A DNA stretch of 64,000 nt from Halorussus gelatinilyticus (GTDB lineage Archaea; Halobacteriota; Halobacteria; Halobacteriales; Haladaptataceae), in assembly GCF_023238445.1 (NCBI RefSeq), contig NZ_CP096658.1:1240001-1304000 (forward strand), given 5' to 3'. This document shows positions 18,038 to 27,239 of the stretch, piece after piece. The translations under genes and the position numbers were made by a program. The number at the start of each line of letters is the position of its first letter. The stretch's first letter is position 1. The notes beneath the pieces are model-generated. The model had not been told where the DNA came from, made no database searches, and was given only the letters and a program-made list of their open reading frames with translations.

Positions 18038-18937
18038 TCAATCCTGCGGGCGCTCGCGCTCCCAAGCTCGGAGCAATTTCGTTAAGGTGCGATTGACCGG
18101 CACCGAGACGCCTCGCTCGCGCGCGCACGAGAAAACGTATCCGTTGATGGCTTCGACTTCGGTCCGTCTACCCGCCTGCACGTCCTGTCTCATCGAAGAG
18201 GTATTCGCGGCGGTCGCCTCGGCGACGCGCTCGACCGCTCGGACGGCCTCGCTCTCGCCCAGTTCGACGCCCTCGGCGCGAGCGACGCGAGCGGTCTCGC
18301 GGGCCGCGTCGCCCGCGACCTCGCGGGCCGGACCGTCCAGTAGCGCGCCGTTCTCGACGCGGGCCAGCGCCGTCGTCGCGTTGATGCCCGCGTTGACCGC
18401 CAGTTTCTCCCAGAGGCGGCGGGGCATGTCGTCGGCGACGGTGGTCTCGATTCCGGCCGCGGCGAGGGCTCGGCCCGCCCCGTCGGCCGTCTCGGAGGTC
18501 CCGCCCTCGCGCGGGCCGAGGACGACTTCGCCGCGACCGGTACACTCGACCGCGCCCGGTTCCCGCCGGACCGCGCCGTACGTCGCGGTGCCCGCGAGGA
18601 CCGGACAGTCGAGCGGTCGGGCCAGCGTCTCCTCGTTTCCCATGCCGTTCTGGAGAGAGAGCACAGCGTCGATTCGGCCCGTGGCGAGCGTCTCGGCGGC
18701 GTCTTCGGTGTCGAACGCCTTGACCGTCACCACCGCGAGGTCGGCGTCGAGGTCGGTCCCGTCGGTGGTCGCCTCGGGGGCGACCGTGAAGTCGTACTCC
18801 CCGCTCACGCGCAGGCCCGACTCCCGGACCGCCGCGACGTGCGGGTCGCGTCCGACCAACGTGACCGCGTGTTCGCGGGCGAGGAGTCCGCCGACGAGAC
18901 TCCCGAGGCTTCCCGCGCCGAACACGACGATGTCCAT
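18038..18937 (-). CDS. panE: 2-dehydropantoate 2-reductase (ketopantoate reductase)
   Basis: 299 residues. NADPH-dependent reduction of ketopantoate to pantoate for coenzyme A synthesis. N-terminal Rossmann glycine motif VVFGAGSLGSLVGGLLA; VTVKAFDTEDAAE; LQNGMGNEETLA; the catalytic-lysine helix WEKLAVNAGINATTALARVENGALLD; and C-terminal SMRQDVQAGRRTEVEAINGYV, where the ketopantoate-binding Ser/Asp/Glu lie. All expected motifs are present. Whether it acts on ketopantoate or a related 2-oxo acid is not proven by sequence. Confidence 0.92.
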   Translation of the reverse strand: MDIVVFGAGSLGSLVGGLLAREHAVTLVGRDPHVAAVRESGLRVSGEYDFTVAPEATTDGTDLDADLAVVTVKAFDTEDAAETLATGRIDAVLSLQNGMGNEETLARPLDCPVLAGTATYGAVRREPGAVECTGRGEVVLGPREGGTSETADGAGRALAAAGIETTVADDMPRRLWEKLAVNAGINATTALARVENGALLDGPAREVAGDAARETARVARAEGVELGESEAVRAVERVAEATAANTSSMRQDVQAGRRTEVEAINGYVFSCARERGVSVPVNRTLTKLLRAWERERPQD

Positions 18938-18985
18938 GTCCTCTCGTCGGGACCGCGGGTAGAAAAATCGGTCCGTCTCGCCGCG

Positions 18986-19327
18986 TCAGTCCTCAGTCCA
19001 GTACATCAGCGCCTCTTTCGGCTCGCCGCAGTTCGGGCACTCGTCCGGGATGCCGTCGTCTATCTCGCCCATCTCGCCGCAGTTGGTACACCGCCACATC
19101 AGCTCGGCCTCGCCGAAGTCGTGGCCCGAGCGGGCGTGTTCGATGCTCATGCTCTCGACGCCCTCTCTGGTCGAGACGAAGAAGCCGCCGTTCTCCAGTC
19201 CCCGGACGTTGCCGAGTTCGTTGCCGTCCTCGTCGTAGACGGTCTGGCCGAAGCTCACTTCGAGCGCATCTTCGACCGCTTTCGTGTCCCCGTCGTCCTC
19301 CGCGGGTTGCTCCCCGTGTCCACTCAT
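18986..19327 (-). CDS. Small rubredoxin-like zinc-ribbon protein (DUF7130-like)
   Basis: 113 residues from the ATG at 19327 (an ATG at 19414 is less likely). The N-terminal half is acidic with a beta-like domain (VSFGQTVYDEDGNELGNVRGLENGGFFVSTREG), resembling PRC-barrel-type folds. The C-terminal half is a metal ribbon with WRCTNCGEMGEID and ECPNCGEPKEAL. It probably binds one zinc or iron. I recall a haloarchaeal family DUF7130 of this layout. Function unknown. Confidence 0.8.
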   Translation of the reverse strand: MSGHGEQPAEDDGDTKAVEDALEVSFGQTVYDEDGNELGNVRGLENGGFFVSTREGVESMSIEHARSGHDFGEAELMWRCTNCGEMGEIDDGIPDECPNCGEPKEALMYWTED

Positions 19328-19563
19328 ATGCGGGGATACGCCGTCATTCCTGATAAAGCCGGTCGCCGATTCGGACGAGCAGTCGAAACGAGAAGCCGAA
19401 CTGTCCACCAGCAAGCACGCAGAGACACCGACGAGAATAGGCTAGCAATTCGACCGCGAGCGAGGGAACGGAGTGACCGAGCGAGCGGACCAAGGGAGGA
19501 TCAAAGTGAGCGAAGCGAACGGCGGGACGACCGCCGTGTTTTTCATGAAAGTTTTGCTAGGGA

Positions 19564-19588
19564 GAAATCGCGGCGAAGCCGCGATTTC
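19564..19588. terminator. 11-bp hairpin downstream of polD2
   Basis: GAAATCGCGGC, loop GAA, exact complement GCCGCGATTTC. It lies 17 bases after the polD2 stop on the minus strand. The sequence beyond on that strand is rich in A/T (CTAGCAAAACTTTCATG). A terminator is likely from position only. Confidence 0.5.
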
Positions 19589-19604
19589 GACCGCAGCAAA
19601 AGTT

Positions 19605-22600
19605 TCACATGAAGTCCGCGATGCTCCCCTGCTTGTTCTTGTCGTTCTCGAAGATGGACTCCAGCCTGCGGTCCATAATTTCGAGGCGCTGTTTCGTGTA
19701 CTCCCGGCAGTCGTACTTGTCGGCGACCTGAATCGCGGTCTCCATGTACTTGTTCACCGACCCCTGATGCACCGTCAGGTTGACCTGCCCGCCGCAGTCC
19801 CGACACTCCTTGGTCAGGGGCATCCGGCGGTACTTCTGACCGCAGTCGAGACATCTGGTCTCCTGGCGGGAGAACGCCCGGAGGTTGCCGATGAGGTCCG
19901 GCAGGAAGTGGTACTCGATGACGCGCTCGGCCACGTCGGTCTCGTCCACCGAGCGCAGTTTCCGGGCGAGCTCCAACTGGGCGTCCATCTTGTCCATCAT
20001 CGAACCCAGCGTCTTGTACGCCGAGAGGTCCGGCCCCAACGCGAGGTCCGAGGTGTCGTGGCTGTGGTGGAAGTCGGTGTACTCGCGGTCGGTGCCGAGG
20101 GTCTCCTCGGCGATGGTCATCACGTCCTCGACCGCCTCGGGGTCGGCCATCTCGCGGGTCGCCTCGTAGAACTCGCGGGGGTACTGGCGCACGATGTCCA
20201 TGTTGTGCGCCTCGTCGTCGATTTCGGAGGGGTCGATACGCGAGGACATGACGAGGGGCGCGTCCATCTGACCGCCGCGCTTGTCGGGGAGGAACTCCTT
20301 GCTGAAGTTCAAAAGCCCGTCCATCAGGAGCATCACGCAGTCCTCGTCGCCGTCGCAATTACGTCTTTTTGCTGCGTGGAAATAAGGGTGGGCGTACCCG
20401 ACGGCCGCGGACGTGAACCCCACGATTCGACCGACCACGGCCGCGGAGGTGTGGGGAGCCATCCCGAAGACCAACTCGCCGACGAGGTCGTCGCGCTCGT
20501 CGAGTTCGTAGAAGGGGTCGAGACCGTAATACTGCTCCAGCAGGTCGTCCACGAAGTCGGCGGTCTGCAGGAGGTGTTCGGCCGCGCCGTCCGAGAGGAC
20601 GATGTCCTGCACCTTGAGTTCGACCAGTTGGTCGTCGTGGCGGAGCGGGTCGCCGTGAACGTCCTCGTCGTAGCCCAGCGACCGGAAGTGGTCGGCGGTC
20701 ACGTCGAGTTCCGCGGGCCGGACGCTCGTGACCGGCAGGTCGGTCATGTCGTAGCGGACCGTCCCGTCCTTGAACGCCGACACGTCGTGCTTGGCTCTGA
20801 GAACGCCCTTCTCGATGGGTTCGGGCGTCTTGTACGACGACGACAGTCCTTTGACGCCTTTGAGCGTGTCGAAGGCGTTCTCGCGCTCGCCGACCGATTC
20901 GAGCGCCGAGCGGAACTCGTCGTTCACGTCGATGGTCCGGCGCTCGACCGGCGTGGCCTCGACCTCGCAGCGGTCGCAGACCGCCCGCCCCGACTCGTCT
21001 AACTCGACCACTGAACCGCACTCGGGGCATTCGAAGTGGGCGAAGGTGTTGCCGCCGCACTCGGGACACTTACACTCGAAGGTGTGTTCGCCGCAGTCCT
21101 CGCACTCCCGGCGACCGACCTGCGCGTCGACCAGTCCGGGCGTGCTCTCCATATCGGGGGCGTGTTTCGCGGCGGCGGCCACGTCGCGCTGACTGCCGCC
21201 CGCCTCGCCGATGGGGAAGAGGGTGTGGACCGCGGGCGAGAGTTCGCGCTCCTCGGACTTCTCGGGGCGACCCATCCGGTTGCCGATGCGGGTCGGGGCG
21301 CGCTCCCGGACCTCGAAGGGCGCGACCTCGTTGACGGCGCGGACCGCGTTGTCGCCGTCCTCGTCCTCGCCCCAGTTTCGAGCCTCCGCGGAGAGGTCGT
21401 CCCACGTCTTTTCGAGGTCGTCGGTGACTCCGAGCGACCGGGCGAGCGGTCGCCACTCCGGGATGCGAATCTCGGTCTCCTCCTGCTTGTGCGGGACGAG
21501 GAGACATTCGAGCGCAGTCCGGACGGCTTCCTCGGTGAACTCGACGTAGAGGTCGCCGCCCACGACCTCGCCGTCGGCGACCGTCTCGGCGAGCGCCTCG
21601 AACTGCTCGACGGTGGCGTCGTGCCAGAGGTAGGTGTACTTCGGATGGAGCGGGCAGTCGTAGTCGGTGGCCCATTCCAGCGCCTCGTCGGGGGTCGGGT
21701 CCGAGAGGTTGACGCTCGGAGAGTCCCGAAGCGCCTGTACGTCCGCGCCCGCCGCCTCGAAGTCCTGTTCCCACCACTCGACGGTGTAGGAGGCGGGCGC
21801 GAGCGGGTGGTTGTTCTCCACGAACTCGCCGTAGTTGACCAGATATTCCCCGAGGTCCAGAATCTTCTCGACGCCGTTCCGGAGTTCCAGCGCCTCGTCG
21901 GGGTCGTCGATGCGCCGCACGTCGCCGTTGGCGAGTCGCACCGTGGGGCCTTCGATGGAGTCCACGGGCACGACGCCCGCGGCCTTGCCGGGGCGCTCGG
22001 TCTTGATCTGCGTTCCGGTAGCGAGGAAATCGTCCACGAGGTGCATCGTCGCGGGGTGGACGCCCGCGGTCGCGAAGCCGTGGTTACGCGCCCGGCCGTA
22101 GCGCAGGCGGAATCCCCCGGACTCGCTCGGGTGCCCGAAGACCGGGCGTCCGGCGATGAGGTCCCGGAGGAACTTCGTGGCGGGTTCGACGCGGGGCGGG
22201 CCGGAGGCGTCCTCGATTTCGTCCTCGGCGTCCGCTTCGGCGGCGTCGGTCTCGGACTCGTCGCCCTCGTCGGCGTCTTCGTCGTCGCTCTCGCCTTCGT
22301 CGGCGTCGTCCTTCCCGATGGTGCCGTCGATGAGGTCCTGCAACCACGGCCAGTCGATTTCGTCGAGATTCCGGGTGTAGCGCTGAATCTTGGGTGCCTT
22401 GAGCGCGATGCCCTCCGCGAGGACCAGACACATGCCACCGCGGGCGTTGTTGGTATCGACCCGTTCGAGGTCCCGAAAGCCCGAGACCTCCTCGTCGCCG
22501 GTCGATTCCCCGTCGAGCATGATGGGCATGTGTTCGGCGATGAACTTGGTCTCCTTGTCCTTCGGCGAGTACTGAAGCCCGGTCTCCTTGTCGTAGAGGT

Positions 22601-23153
22601 TAATCTCCTCGGCGTAGCGTTCTATCTCGTCGTCGCGGGCCTCGTACTCCGACATGCCGACCAGCGCGCGGGTGTAGTCGGCCACGAGGACCGACAGGGC
22701 CTGAGCGGTCCCGCCGGCCGAGCGAATCGGCCCGGCGTAGTAGACGTTGACGAACTCGGTGCCGTCGTCGTTTTCGAGGACTTCCACCATGTCGATGCCC
22801 TCGATGGGCGCGGCGACGACGCCCTCGGTCAAGAGCGCCACCGCGGTCCGGACCGCACCCTCGACCTTTCCGGCCTTGCTCTCGTAGTCGCCGACGCGAC
22901 CCTCCGCGAAGTCCTCGGCGAGTTCGAGCGCGGCCTCCTCGCGACTCATCTCGCCTTCCAACTCGCGGACGCGCTCGGCCACCCCGTCGATGCCGAGGAT
23001 GTTCTCGACGCGGTCGGCCATGTCCTTGGCGACCGGAATCTCGACCTCGGGTTTGGGGTCGCCGCTGTTTTCGCGCGCCTCGCGGGCCACGTCGAACGCC
23101 TCGTCTAAGTCTGCCTCCAGGTCCTCGAAGTATCGCTCGTCCTCGGCCCGCAT
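19605..23153 (-). CDS. polD2: DNA polymerase D large (catalytic) subunit
   Basis: 1182 residues; replicative DNA polymerase D catalytic chain DP2. Seen: N-terminal IRSAGGTAQALSVLVADYTRALVG; an acidic linker (about residues 280-315); a zinc region (CEDCGEHTFECKCPECGG, then CPECG and CDRCEVEA); the catalytic aspartates in NCDGDEDCVMLLMDGLLNFS; PDKRGGQMDAPLVM; a second zinc module (RCLDCGQKYRR, CRDCGGQVNL); and a C-terminal PCNA-binding peptide QGSIADF. No intein is present, yet the codons next to the Asn-Cys of NCDGDED are unusually AT-rich (20358-20387). The ATG follows the stop of the PPC gene by one base, so both form an operon. The partner small subunit gene is at 60398. Confidence 0.97.
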   Translation of the reverse strand: MRAEDERYFEDLEADLDEAFDVAREARENSGDPKPEVEIPVAKDMADRVENILGIDGVAERVRELEGEMSREEAALELAEDFAEGRVGDYESKAGKVEGAVRTAVALLTEGVVAAPIEGIDMVEVLENDDGTEFVNVYYAGPIRSAGGTAQALSVLVADYTRALVGMSEYEARDDEIERYAEEINLYDKETGLQYSPKDKETKFIAEHMPIMLDGESTGDEEVSGFRDLERVDTNNARGGMCLVLAEGIALKAPKIQRYTRNLDEIDWPWLQDLIDGTIGKDDADEGESDDEDADEGDESETDAAEADAEDEIEDASGPPRVEPATKFLRDLIAGRPVFGHPSESGGFRLRYGRARNHGFATAGVHPATMHLVDDFLATGTQIKTERPGKAAGVVPVDSIEGPTVRLANGDVRRIDDPDEALELRNGVEKILDLGEYLVNYGEFVENNHPLAPASYTVEWWEQDFEAAGADVQALRDSPSVNLSDPTPDEALEWATDYDCPLHPKYTYLWHDATVEQFEALAETVADGEVVGGDLYVEFTEEAVRTALECLLVPHKQEETEIRIPEWRPLARSLGVTDDLEKTWDDLSAEARNWGEDEDGDNAVRAVNEVAPFEVRERAPTRIGNRMGRPEKSEERELSPAVHTLFPIGEAGGSQRDVAAAAKHAPDMESTPGLVDAQVGRRECEDCGEHTFECKCPECGGNTFAHFECPECGSVVELDESGRAVCDRCEVEATPVERRTIDVNDEFRSALESVGERENAFDTLKGVKGLSSSYKTPEPIEKGVLRAKHDVSAFKDGTVRYDMTDLPVTSVRPAELDVTADHFRSLGYDEDVHGDPLRHDDQLVELKVQDIVLSDGAAEHLLQTADFVDDLLEQYYGLDPFYELDERDDLVGELVFGMAPHTSAAVVGRIVGFTSAAVGYAHPYFHAAKRRNCDGDEDCVMLLMDGLLNFSKEFLPDKRGGQMDAPLVMSSRIDPSEIDDEAHNMDIVRQYPREFYEATREMADPEAVEDVMTIAEETLGTDREYTDFHHSHDTSDLALGPDLSAYKTLGSMMDKMDAQLELARKLRSVDETDVAERVIEYHFLPDLIGNLRAFSRQETRCLDCGQKYRRMPLTKECRDCGGQVNLTVHQGSVNKYMETAIQVADKYDCREYTKQRLEIMDRRLESIFENDKNKQGSIADFM
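20358..20387 (-). other. AT-rich codon run at a known polD2 intein insertion point
   Basis: The codons for P-Y-F-H-A-A-K-R-R-N just before Cys-Asp-Gly-Asp read CCT TAT TTC CAC GCA GCA AAA AGA CGT AAT, eight of ten ending in A or T in a gene that otherwise uses C/G endings. Inteins of archaeal DP2 proteins are known to sit before the Cys of this block. The run may be the scar or target of a lost intein. This is inference. Confidence 0.5.
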
Positions 23154-23154
23154 G

Positions 23155-23574
23155 TTAGAGCCAGAGGTCGAGGTCGGTGGGTTCGTCGGGTTCGCGCTCC
23201 AGTTCCTCCTCGAAGGTACGCACGTAGAGTTCCCCGGCGAAGACGGTGGCCGAATCGAGGTGTCCCGCGAGCGTCTGGCCGCTCTCGCGCGAGAGAACGG
23301 CGTGGGTGTGGGCGAACCGCTCTCCGTCCAGCCACGAGATGTTGCCGACGCACGCGGCGACTTCGAGCGGTTCGTCGAACTCGACTTCGCGGTACTCCAG
23401 TTCCGACTGGTCGTAGAACCAGACGGTCGCGTCCTGAACTGCGCCCATGGCGACGAACCACGCGGCGTCTACGTCTTCGTCGACGGCGAGCGACTCGATC
23501 TCCTCGCGCCAGTCTTCGCCGTGGCCGAGTCTAGCGACGAACTCGCGGTCCCCTGAGACCTCCCGGTAGTTCAT
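23155..23574 (-). CDS. PPC/DUF296-domain protein
   Basis: 139 residues from the ATG at 23574. The fold marks are FVARLGHGEDWREEIESLA, VDAAWFVAMGAVQDATVWFY, VGNISWLDGERFAHTHAVLS and VFAGELYVRTFEEEL. The PPC domain, found in AT-hook plant proteins and stand-alone prokaryotic proteins, forms trimers; the conserved histidines (AHTHA) suggest a metal site. The prokaryotic function is unknown. Its TAA is one base before the polD2 ATG, so it is transcribed with the polymerase subunit. Confidence 0.88.
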   Translation of the reverse strand: MNYREVSGDREFVARLGHGEDWREEIESLAVDEDVDAAWFVAMGAVQDATVWFYDQSELEYREVEFDEPLEVAACVGNISWLDGERFAHTHAVLSRESGQTLAGHLDSATVFAGELYVRTFEEELEREPDEPTDLDLWL

Positions 23575-23673
23575 GGTAGATGGAATGGACAGCGGCGGCA
23601 AAAAGGTTGAGTATTGGCTCGTTACCGAGATTCGACGGAACCGCGAAGAACGGAGAGTCGGGGGGAGGGACCG

Positions 23674-23844
23674 CTACTGCCAGCTCTGGAGGTCTACGCT
23701 TCCGGAAACGGGGACCGAAAGCCACGCGCCGTCGGCGGTCGTGTCGGCGATGATGAGTCGCTCCGTGCGACCATCGTCGTCTAACGAGGCCATAACCTCG
23801 TTCTGTGCGACCGAATTCGACGGAGTGGCCGTGTTGTGGGCCAT
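23674..23844 (-). CDS. Haloarchaeal microprotein (DUF7556-like), 56 residues
   Basis: Read directly from the sequence: it begins MAHNTATPSNSVAQNEVMAS and ends SVDLQSWQ. The core RLIIADTTADGAWLSVP matches a haloarchaeal small-protein family I know as DUF7556. A TATA-like TTTATTAAC (23867-23875, minus strand) about 27 bases before the ATG makes a leaderless transcript. Function unknown. Confidence 0.75.
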   Translation of the reverse strand: MAHNTATPSNSVAQNEVMASLDDDGRTERLIIADTTADGAWLSVPVSGSVDLQSWQ

Positions 23845-24137
23845 ACGTGACACATGGTATCATGGGTTAATAAACGCTCCGAAACGGCAGACCAGTGGGA
23901 GGAATCGAAGGCTTCAAATACTGGTAACTGATACCACGGCGCAATACTCCCAGATTTCGTTCACGAGCGGCGAGCGCGGGACCACCGTCGCACGGTCTAC
24001 TTCGAACGTTTCGGCGCGAAACTAAGAAAATAACGGCCAAAAGCTCCTAGATACAAAGCAATTCAGGAGGTTAAGACGGCCTTTCCCTAAGTAACAAACG
24101 GTAAGTTTATCCGGTCTGGTTTACAATGAGCGGTTGG

Positions 24138-26003
24138 ATGACAGATACTGACAATCTCAACCGGCGTCGTTTCCTGCAGGCGACCGGTGGTGCGGCATCG
24201 GCCGTAGCTCTCGCTGGCTGTACTGGTGGTAACAACGATTCCCAAGATACTGCGACGACGACGGCCGACGAGACGACGACGGCCGACAGCACGGAGACGA
24301 CGACGACGGAGGAGGCTAACACGCCGAGCGACGACTCGAACGTCCTCCGCCTCATCAACTCCACGATGACCACGCTGGACCCCATCAAGGCGACCGACAC
24401 CGCCTCCGGGACGGTCATCCAGCAGGTCTTCGACGCCCTGATGAACTACCCCAACGCGGAGATCGAGGTCAAGAGCCAACTCGCGAAGAGCCACACGGTC
24501 TCCGACGACTTCAAGACCTACACCTTCAAACTGAAGGAAGGCGCGAAGTTCCACAACGGGACGGAAGTCACTGCACAGGACTTCGTGTACTCGTTCGAGC
24601 GCCTCGCGGCCTCGGACAACTCCCGGCGCGCGTACTTCATCCTCGACTCCATCGGTGTCAAACACGAGACCGACAGCGAGGGCAACTACAAGCCCGGTAG
24701 CATGGCCGTCACGGCCGAGGACGACTACACGCTCAAGATGGAGCTCTCCGAGCCGTTCCACGCGGTGCTGGAGATGCTCGCGTACACCTCGTTCGCCGCC
24801 CTGCCGAAGGGCATCGTCGGCGACATCAAGGGCCACGAGGGCGAGATGAGCCACAAGAAGTTCTCGACCAAGAGTCCCGTCGGTGCGGGTCCCTTCACCT
24901 TCGACACGTGGAGCACCAACACCGAGGCGCGAGTCTCGAAGTTCGAGAACTATCACGGGAGCGCCGCCGACGTGGACGGCGTCCACTGGAACATCATGTC
25001 CGACCCGCAGGCGATGTACACCTACGGGACCGTCAACCAGAACGCGGACATGCTTCACGCCGGTCAGCTCCCCACTAGTCAGTACAACCGAAACAAGGTC
25101 AACGTCAAGAAGACCGACAAGCTCGGGCGGAAGGTCGGTACCTACGGGAAGACGACGAGCGGCGCGACGATGAAGTACACCGGGGTCCCGACCATCGGTT
25201 CCTACTACATCGGCTTCAACGCGGAGGCAGTTCCGAAGGCCGTCCGTCAGGCCGCCGCCTACGCGCTGAATCAGGGTCAGGCGGTGAACAAGGTGTTCAA
25301 GGGCCGCGGCGAGAGTTCGTATCACTTCACGCCGCCGTCCATCTACCCCGGCGGACCCGACGCGTACAAGAAGCACGCGAAGGAGAACTACCCCTACGGC
25401 TACAACGAGACGAAGCTCGCCGAGGCCCGGAAGGTCATGAAGGAGGCTGGCTACGGCAAGGACAACAAGTTCAGCTTCGAGTTCACGGTCTACCAGTCGT
25501 CGAGCACGTGGCCCGAACTCGGCAAGCTCCTGCGGGACAAGCTCGCCAGCGCCTACATCGACATGAGCATCAACACCGCGCCGTTCTCGACGCTCCTCAA
25601 GCGCGGTCGGAAGGGCAACCTCGAAGCCTACTCGCTGGGGTGGATTATGGACTACCCGGCACCGGACAACTTCCTGCAACTCATTCACCCGCCGAAGACC
25701 GACACGTCGAAGAGCAACGAGCTGTCGTACTTCAACTGGTCCGGAACGGAAGCCGCCAAGAAGGCGACCAAAGCGTGGGAGAAGGTCCAGAACAACCCCA
25801 AGCCGACCGACGCGGCCAAGAAGAAGCGCAACGAGGCCTACGTCGCGATGGAAGAGGCCAACTGGGAGGACGTCGTTCTCCTGCCGGCCTACCACGACTT
25901 CAGTGAGCGCTTCACCTACGACTGGATCGACGCACCGCGCTTCGGTGCGGCCGACTACAGCCGTCAGATGTACAACAACGTCAAAATCGGCGAGCGCAAG
26001 TAA
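24138..26003 (+). CDS. dppA: Dipeptide/oligopeptide ABC transporter substrate-binding lipoprotein
   Basis: 621 residues from the ATG at 24138. Tat lipoprotein signal NRRRFLQATGGAASAVALAGC, then a Thr/Glu/Asp tether. SBP_bac_5 family marks: LRLINSTMTTLDPIKATD, DALMNYPNAEIEVKSQLAKS, YTFKLKEGAKFHNGTEVTAQDFVYSFERL, and GWIMDYPAPDNFLQLIHPP. It captures peptides (or a similar solute) outside the cell for the permeases that follow. An ATG at 24126 is in frame, but the TATA-like GTTTATCC (24105-24112) is only ~17 bases from it and ~29 from 24138, so 24138 fits a leaderless start better. Confidence 0.92.
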   Translation: MTDTDNLNRRRFLQATGGAASAVALAGCTGGNNDSQDTATTTADETTTADSTETTTTEEANTPSDDSNVLRLINSTMTTLDPIKATDTASGTVIQQVFDALMNYPNAEIEVKSQLAKSHTVSDDFKTYTFKLKEGAKFHNGTEVTAQDFVYSFERLAASDNSRRAYFILDSIGVKHETDSEGNYKPGSMAVTAEDDYTLKMELSEPFHAVLEMLAYTSFAALPKGIVGDIKGHEGEMSHKKFSTKSPVGAGPFTFDTWSTNTEARVSKFENYHGSAADVDGVHWNIMSDPQAMYTYGTVNQNADMLHAGQLPTSQYNRNKVNVKKTDKLGRKVGTYGKTTSGATMKYTGVPTIGSYYIGFNAEAVPKAVRQAAAYALNQGQAVNKVFKGRGESSYHFTPPSIYPGGPDAYKKHAKENYPYGYNETKLAEARKVMKEAGYGKDNKFSFEFTVYQSSSTWPELGKLLRDKLASAYIDMSINTAPFSTLLKRGRKGNLEAYSLGWIMDYPAPDNFLQLIHPPKTDTSKSNELSYFNWSGTEAAKKATKAWEKVQNNPKPTDAAKKKRNEAYVAMEEANWEDVVLLPAYHDFSERFTYDWIDAPRFGAADYSRQMYNNVKIGERK

Positions 26004-26012
26004 CGACGCGAC

Positions 26013-26025
26013 GTTTTTTCTTTTC
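26013..26025 (+). terminator. T-rich terminator after dppA
   Basis: GTTTTTTCTTTTC starts 10 bases after the dppA stop, the usual form of an archaeal intrinsic terminator. It would let the abundant binding protein be made in excess over the permeases, which follow after a 218-base gap. Confidence 0.6.
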
Positions 26026-26221
26026 TACGACTGCACCCCTGATAGCCATAGCTCAAGTGCGCCGAACGGCGGCGAGCGTCCTTCGGCTTGCGTTTCTCGG
26101 GATAGTGTACGAAAACGCAAGACATAATGAGAGGACCCTCAAATTCATCACCTATGTGCGCGGTCCAGTTTGGGTACGTACGGTTCGACGGGAGTAGCCG
26201 CTGTCGCGGCGGTGGTTCGCC

Positions 26222-27238
26222 GTGAGCAGGTGGCAATACTTCGGAAAGCGGGTACTGCTTTCGATCCCTGTGTTGTTGTTCGGGGCTTCGATAACCTTTC
26301 TCGTGATTCGCGCCGGGCCGCTCGACCCGGTGTCCGCGATTCTGGGGCCGCAGGGAGACCCGCAGGCGTACAACGATATCAAGCAACAGCTCGGTCTCAA
26401 CCAGCCGCTCTGGGAGCAGTACATCGACTACATGATAAACATGTTCACCCTCGACTTGGGCGAGTCGTGGGTCCTCCAGCCCGACACGAGCGTCTACACG
26501 CTCGTGCTGAACTACGCACCGCGGACCATCTGGCTGGGCTTCTGGTCGGTGCTCATCGCGGTCTTCATCGGCATCCCGCTCGGGTTCTACGCGGGGCTGA
26601 ACCCCAACACGTTCAGCGACTACGTGGCGTCGTTCGGCGGTATCGTCTGGCGCGCCATGCCGAACTTCTGGCTGGCGGTCATCCTGATGAGCGTCCTCTC
26701 GCAGTCCGAGAAGCTCCTGTTCGGCTTCGACTGGGAGACGTTCCTCTACTCGACGAACGTGACGGGACCGCCGCCGCTCGGCAACCTCGCGTCGGTCAGT
26801 GGCTTCACGAAGGCGCTGAAGAAGATCGCCCCGGCCGCGCTCGTGCTGGGGTCGGCGTCGATGGGTAACGAGATGCGCATCGGCCGGACCGCGGTGCTGG
26901 AGACTATCAACGCCAACTTCATCGAGACCGCGAAGGCGAAGGGCGTCCGGCCGCGGTCGCTGGTCTGGAAACACATCTTCCGGAATGCACTCATCCCGCT
27001 GGTCCCGATTATCACGGGCGAGGCGTTCATCCTCATCGGCGGGTCGGTGCTGGTCGAGACGGTGTTCGACATCAGCGGTATCGGGTTCCTCTTCTTCCAA
27101 GCGGTCAAGAACGGGGACATGCCGCTCGTCGGCTCGCTGATGTTCATCTTCATCCTGCTCGTCGTCCTCATCAACATCATGCAAGACTTCCTGTACACGA
27201 TTATCGACCCCCGCGTGGGGTACGACGGAGGTACCTGA
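26222..27238 (+). CDS. dppB: Peptide ABC transporter permease
   Basis: 338 residues, GTG start. DppB/OppB type: first helix VLLSIPVLLFGASITFLVIRA, then the periplasmic loop with GPQGDPQAYNDIKQQLGLNQPLWEQYIDYM, and six membrane segments in total. The EAA loop that contacts the ATPases is NFIETAKAKGVRPRSLVWKHIFRNALIPL. The last helices include ILIGGSVLVETVFDISGIG. A single base separates it from dppC, so the pair is cotranscribed. Confidence 0.93.
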   Translation: MSRWQYFGKRVLLSIPVLLFGASITFLVIRAGPLDPVSAILGPQGDPQAYNDIKQQLGLNQPLWEQYIDYMINMFTLDLGESWVLQPDTSVYTLVLNYAPRTIWLGFWSVLIAVFIGIPLGFYAGLNPNTFSDYVASFGGIVWRAMPNFWLAVILMSVLSQSEKLLFGFDWETFLYSTNVTGPPPLGNLASVSGFTKALKKIAPAALVLGSASMGNEMRIGRTAVLETINANFIETAKAKGVRPRSLVWKHIFRNALIPLVPIITGEAFILIGGSVLVETVFDISGIGFLFFQAVKNGDMPLVGSLMFIFILLVVLINIMQDFLYTIIDPRVGYDGGT

Positions 27239-27239
27239 T

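Noticed and set aside
21036-23108. 690-codon open frame antisense to polD2
   Set aside because: Same GC effect; the DP2 catalytic and zinc motifs on the other strand are clear.
23573-24025. 150-codon plus-strand frame over the 56-residue microprotein
   Set aside because: Covers two promoters; product not halophile-like.
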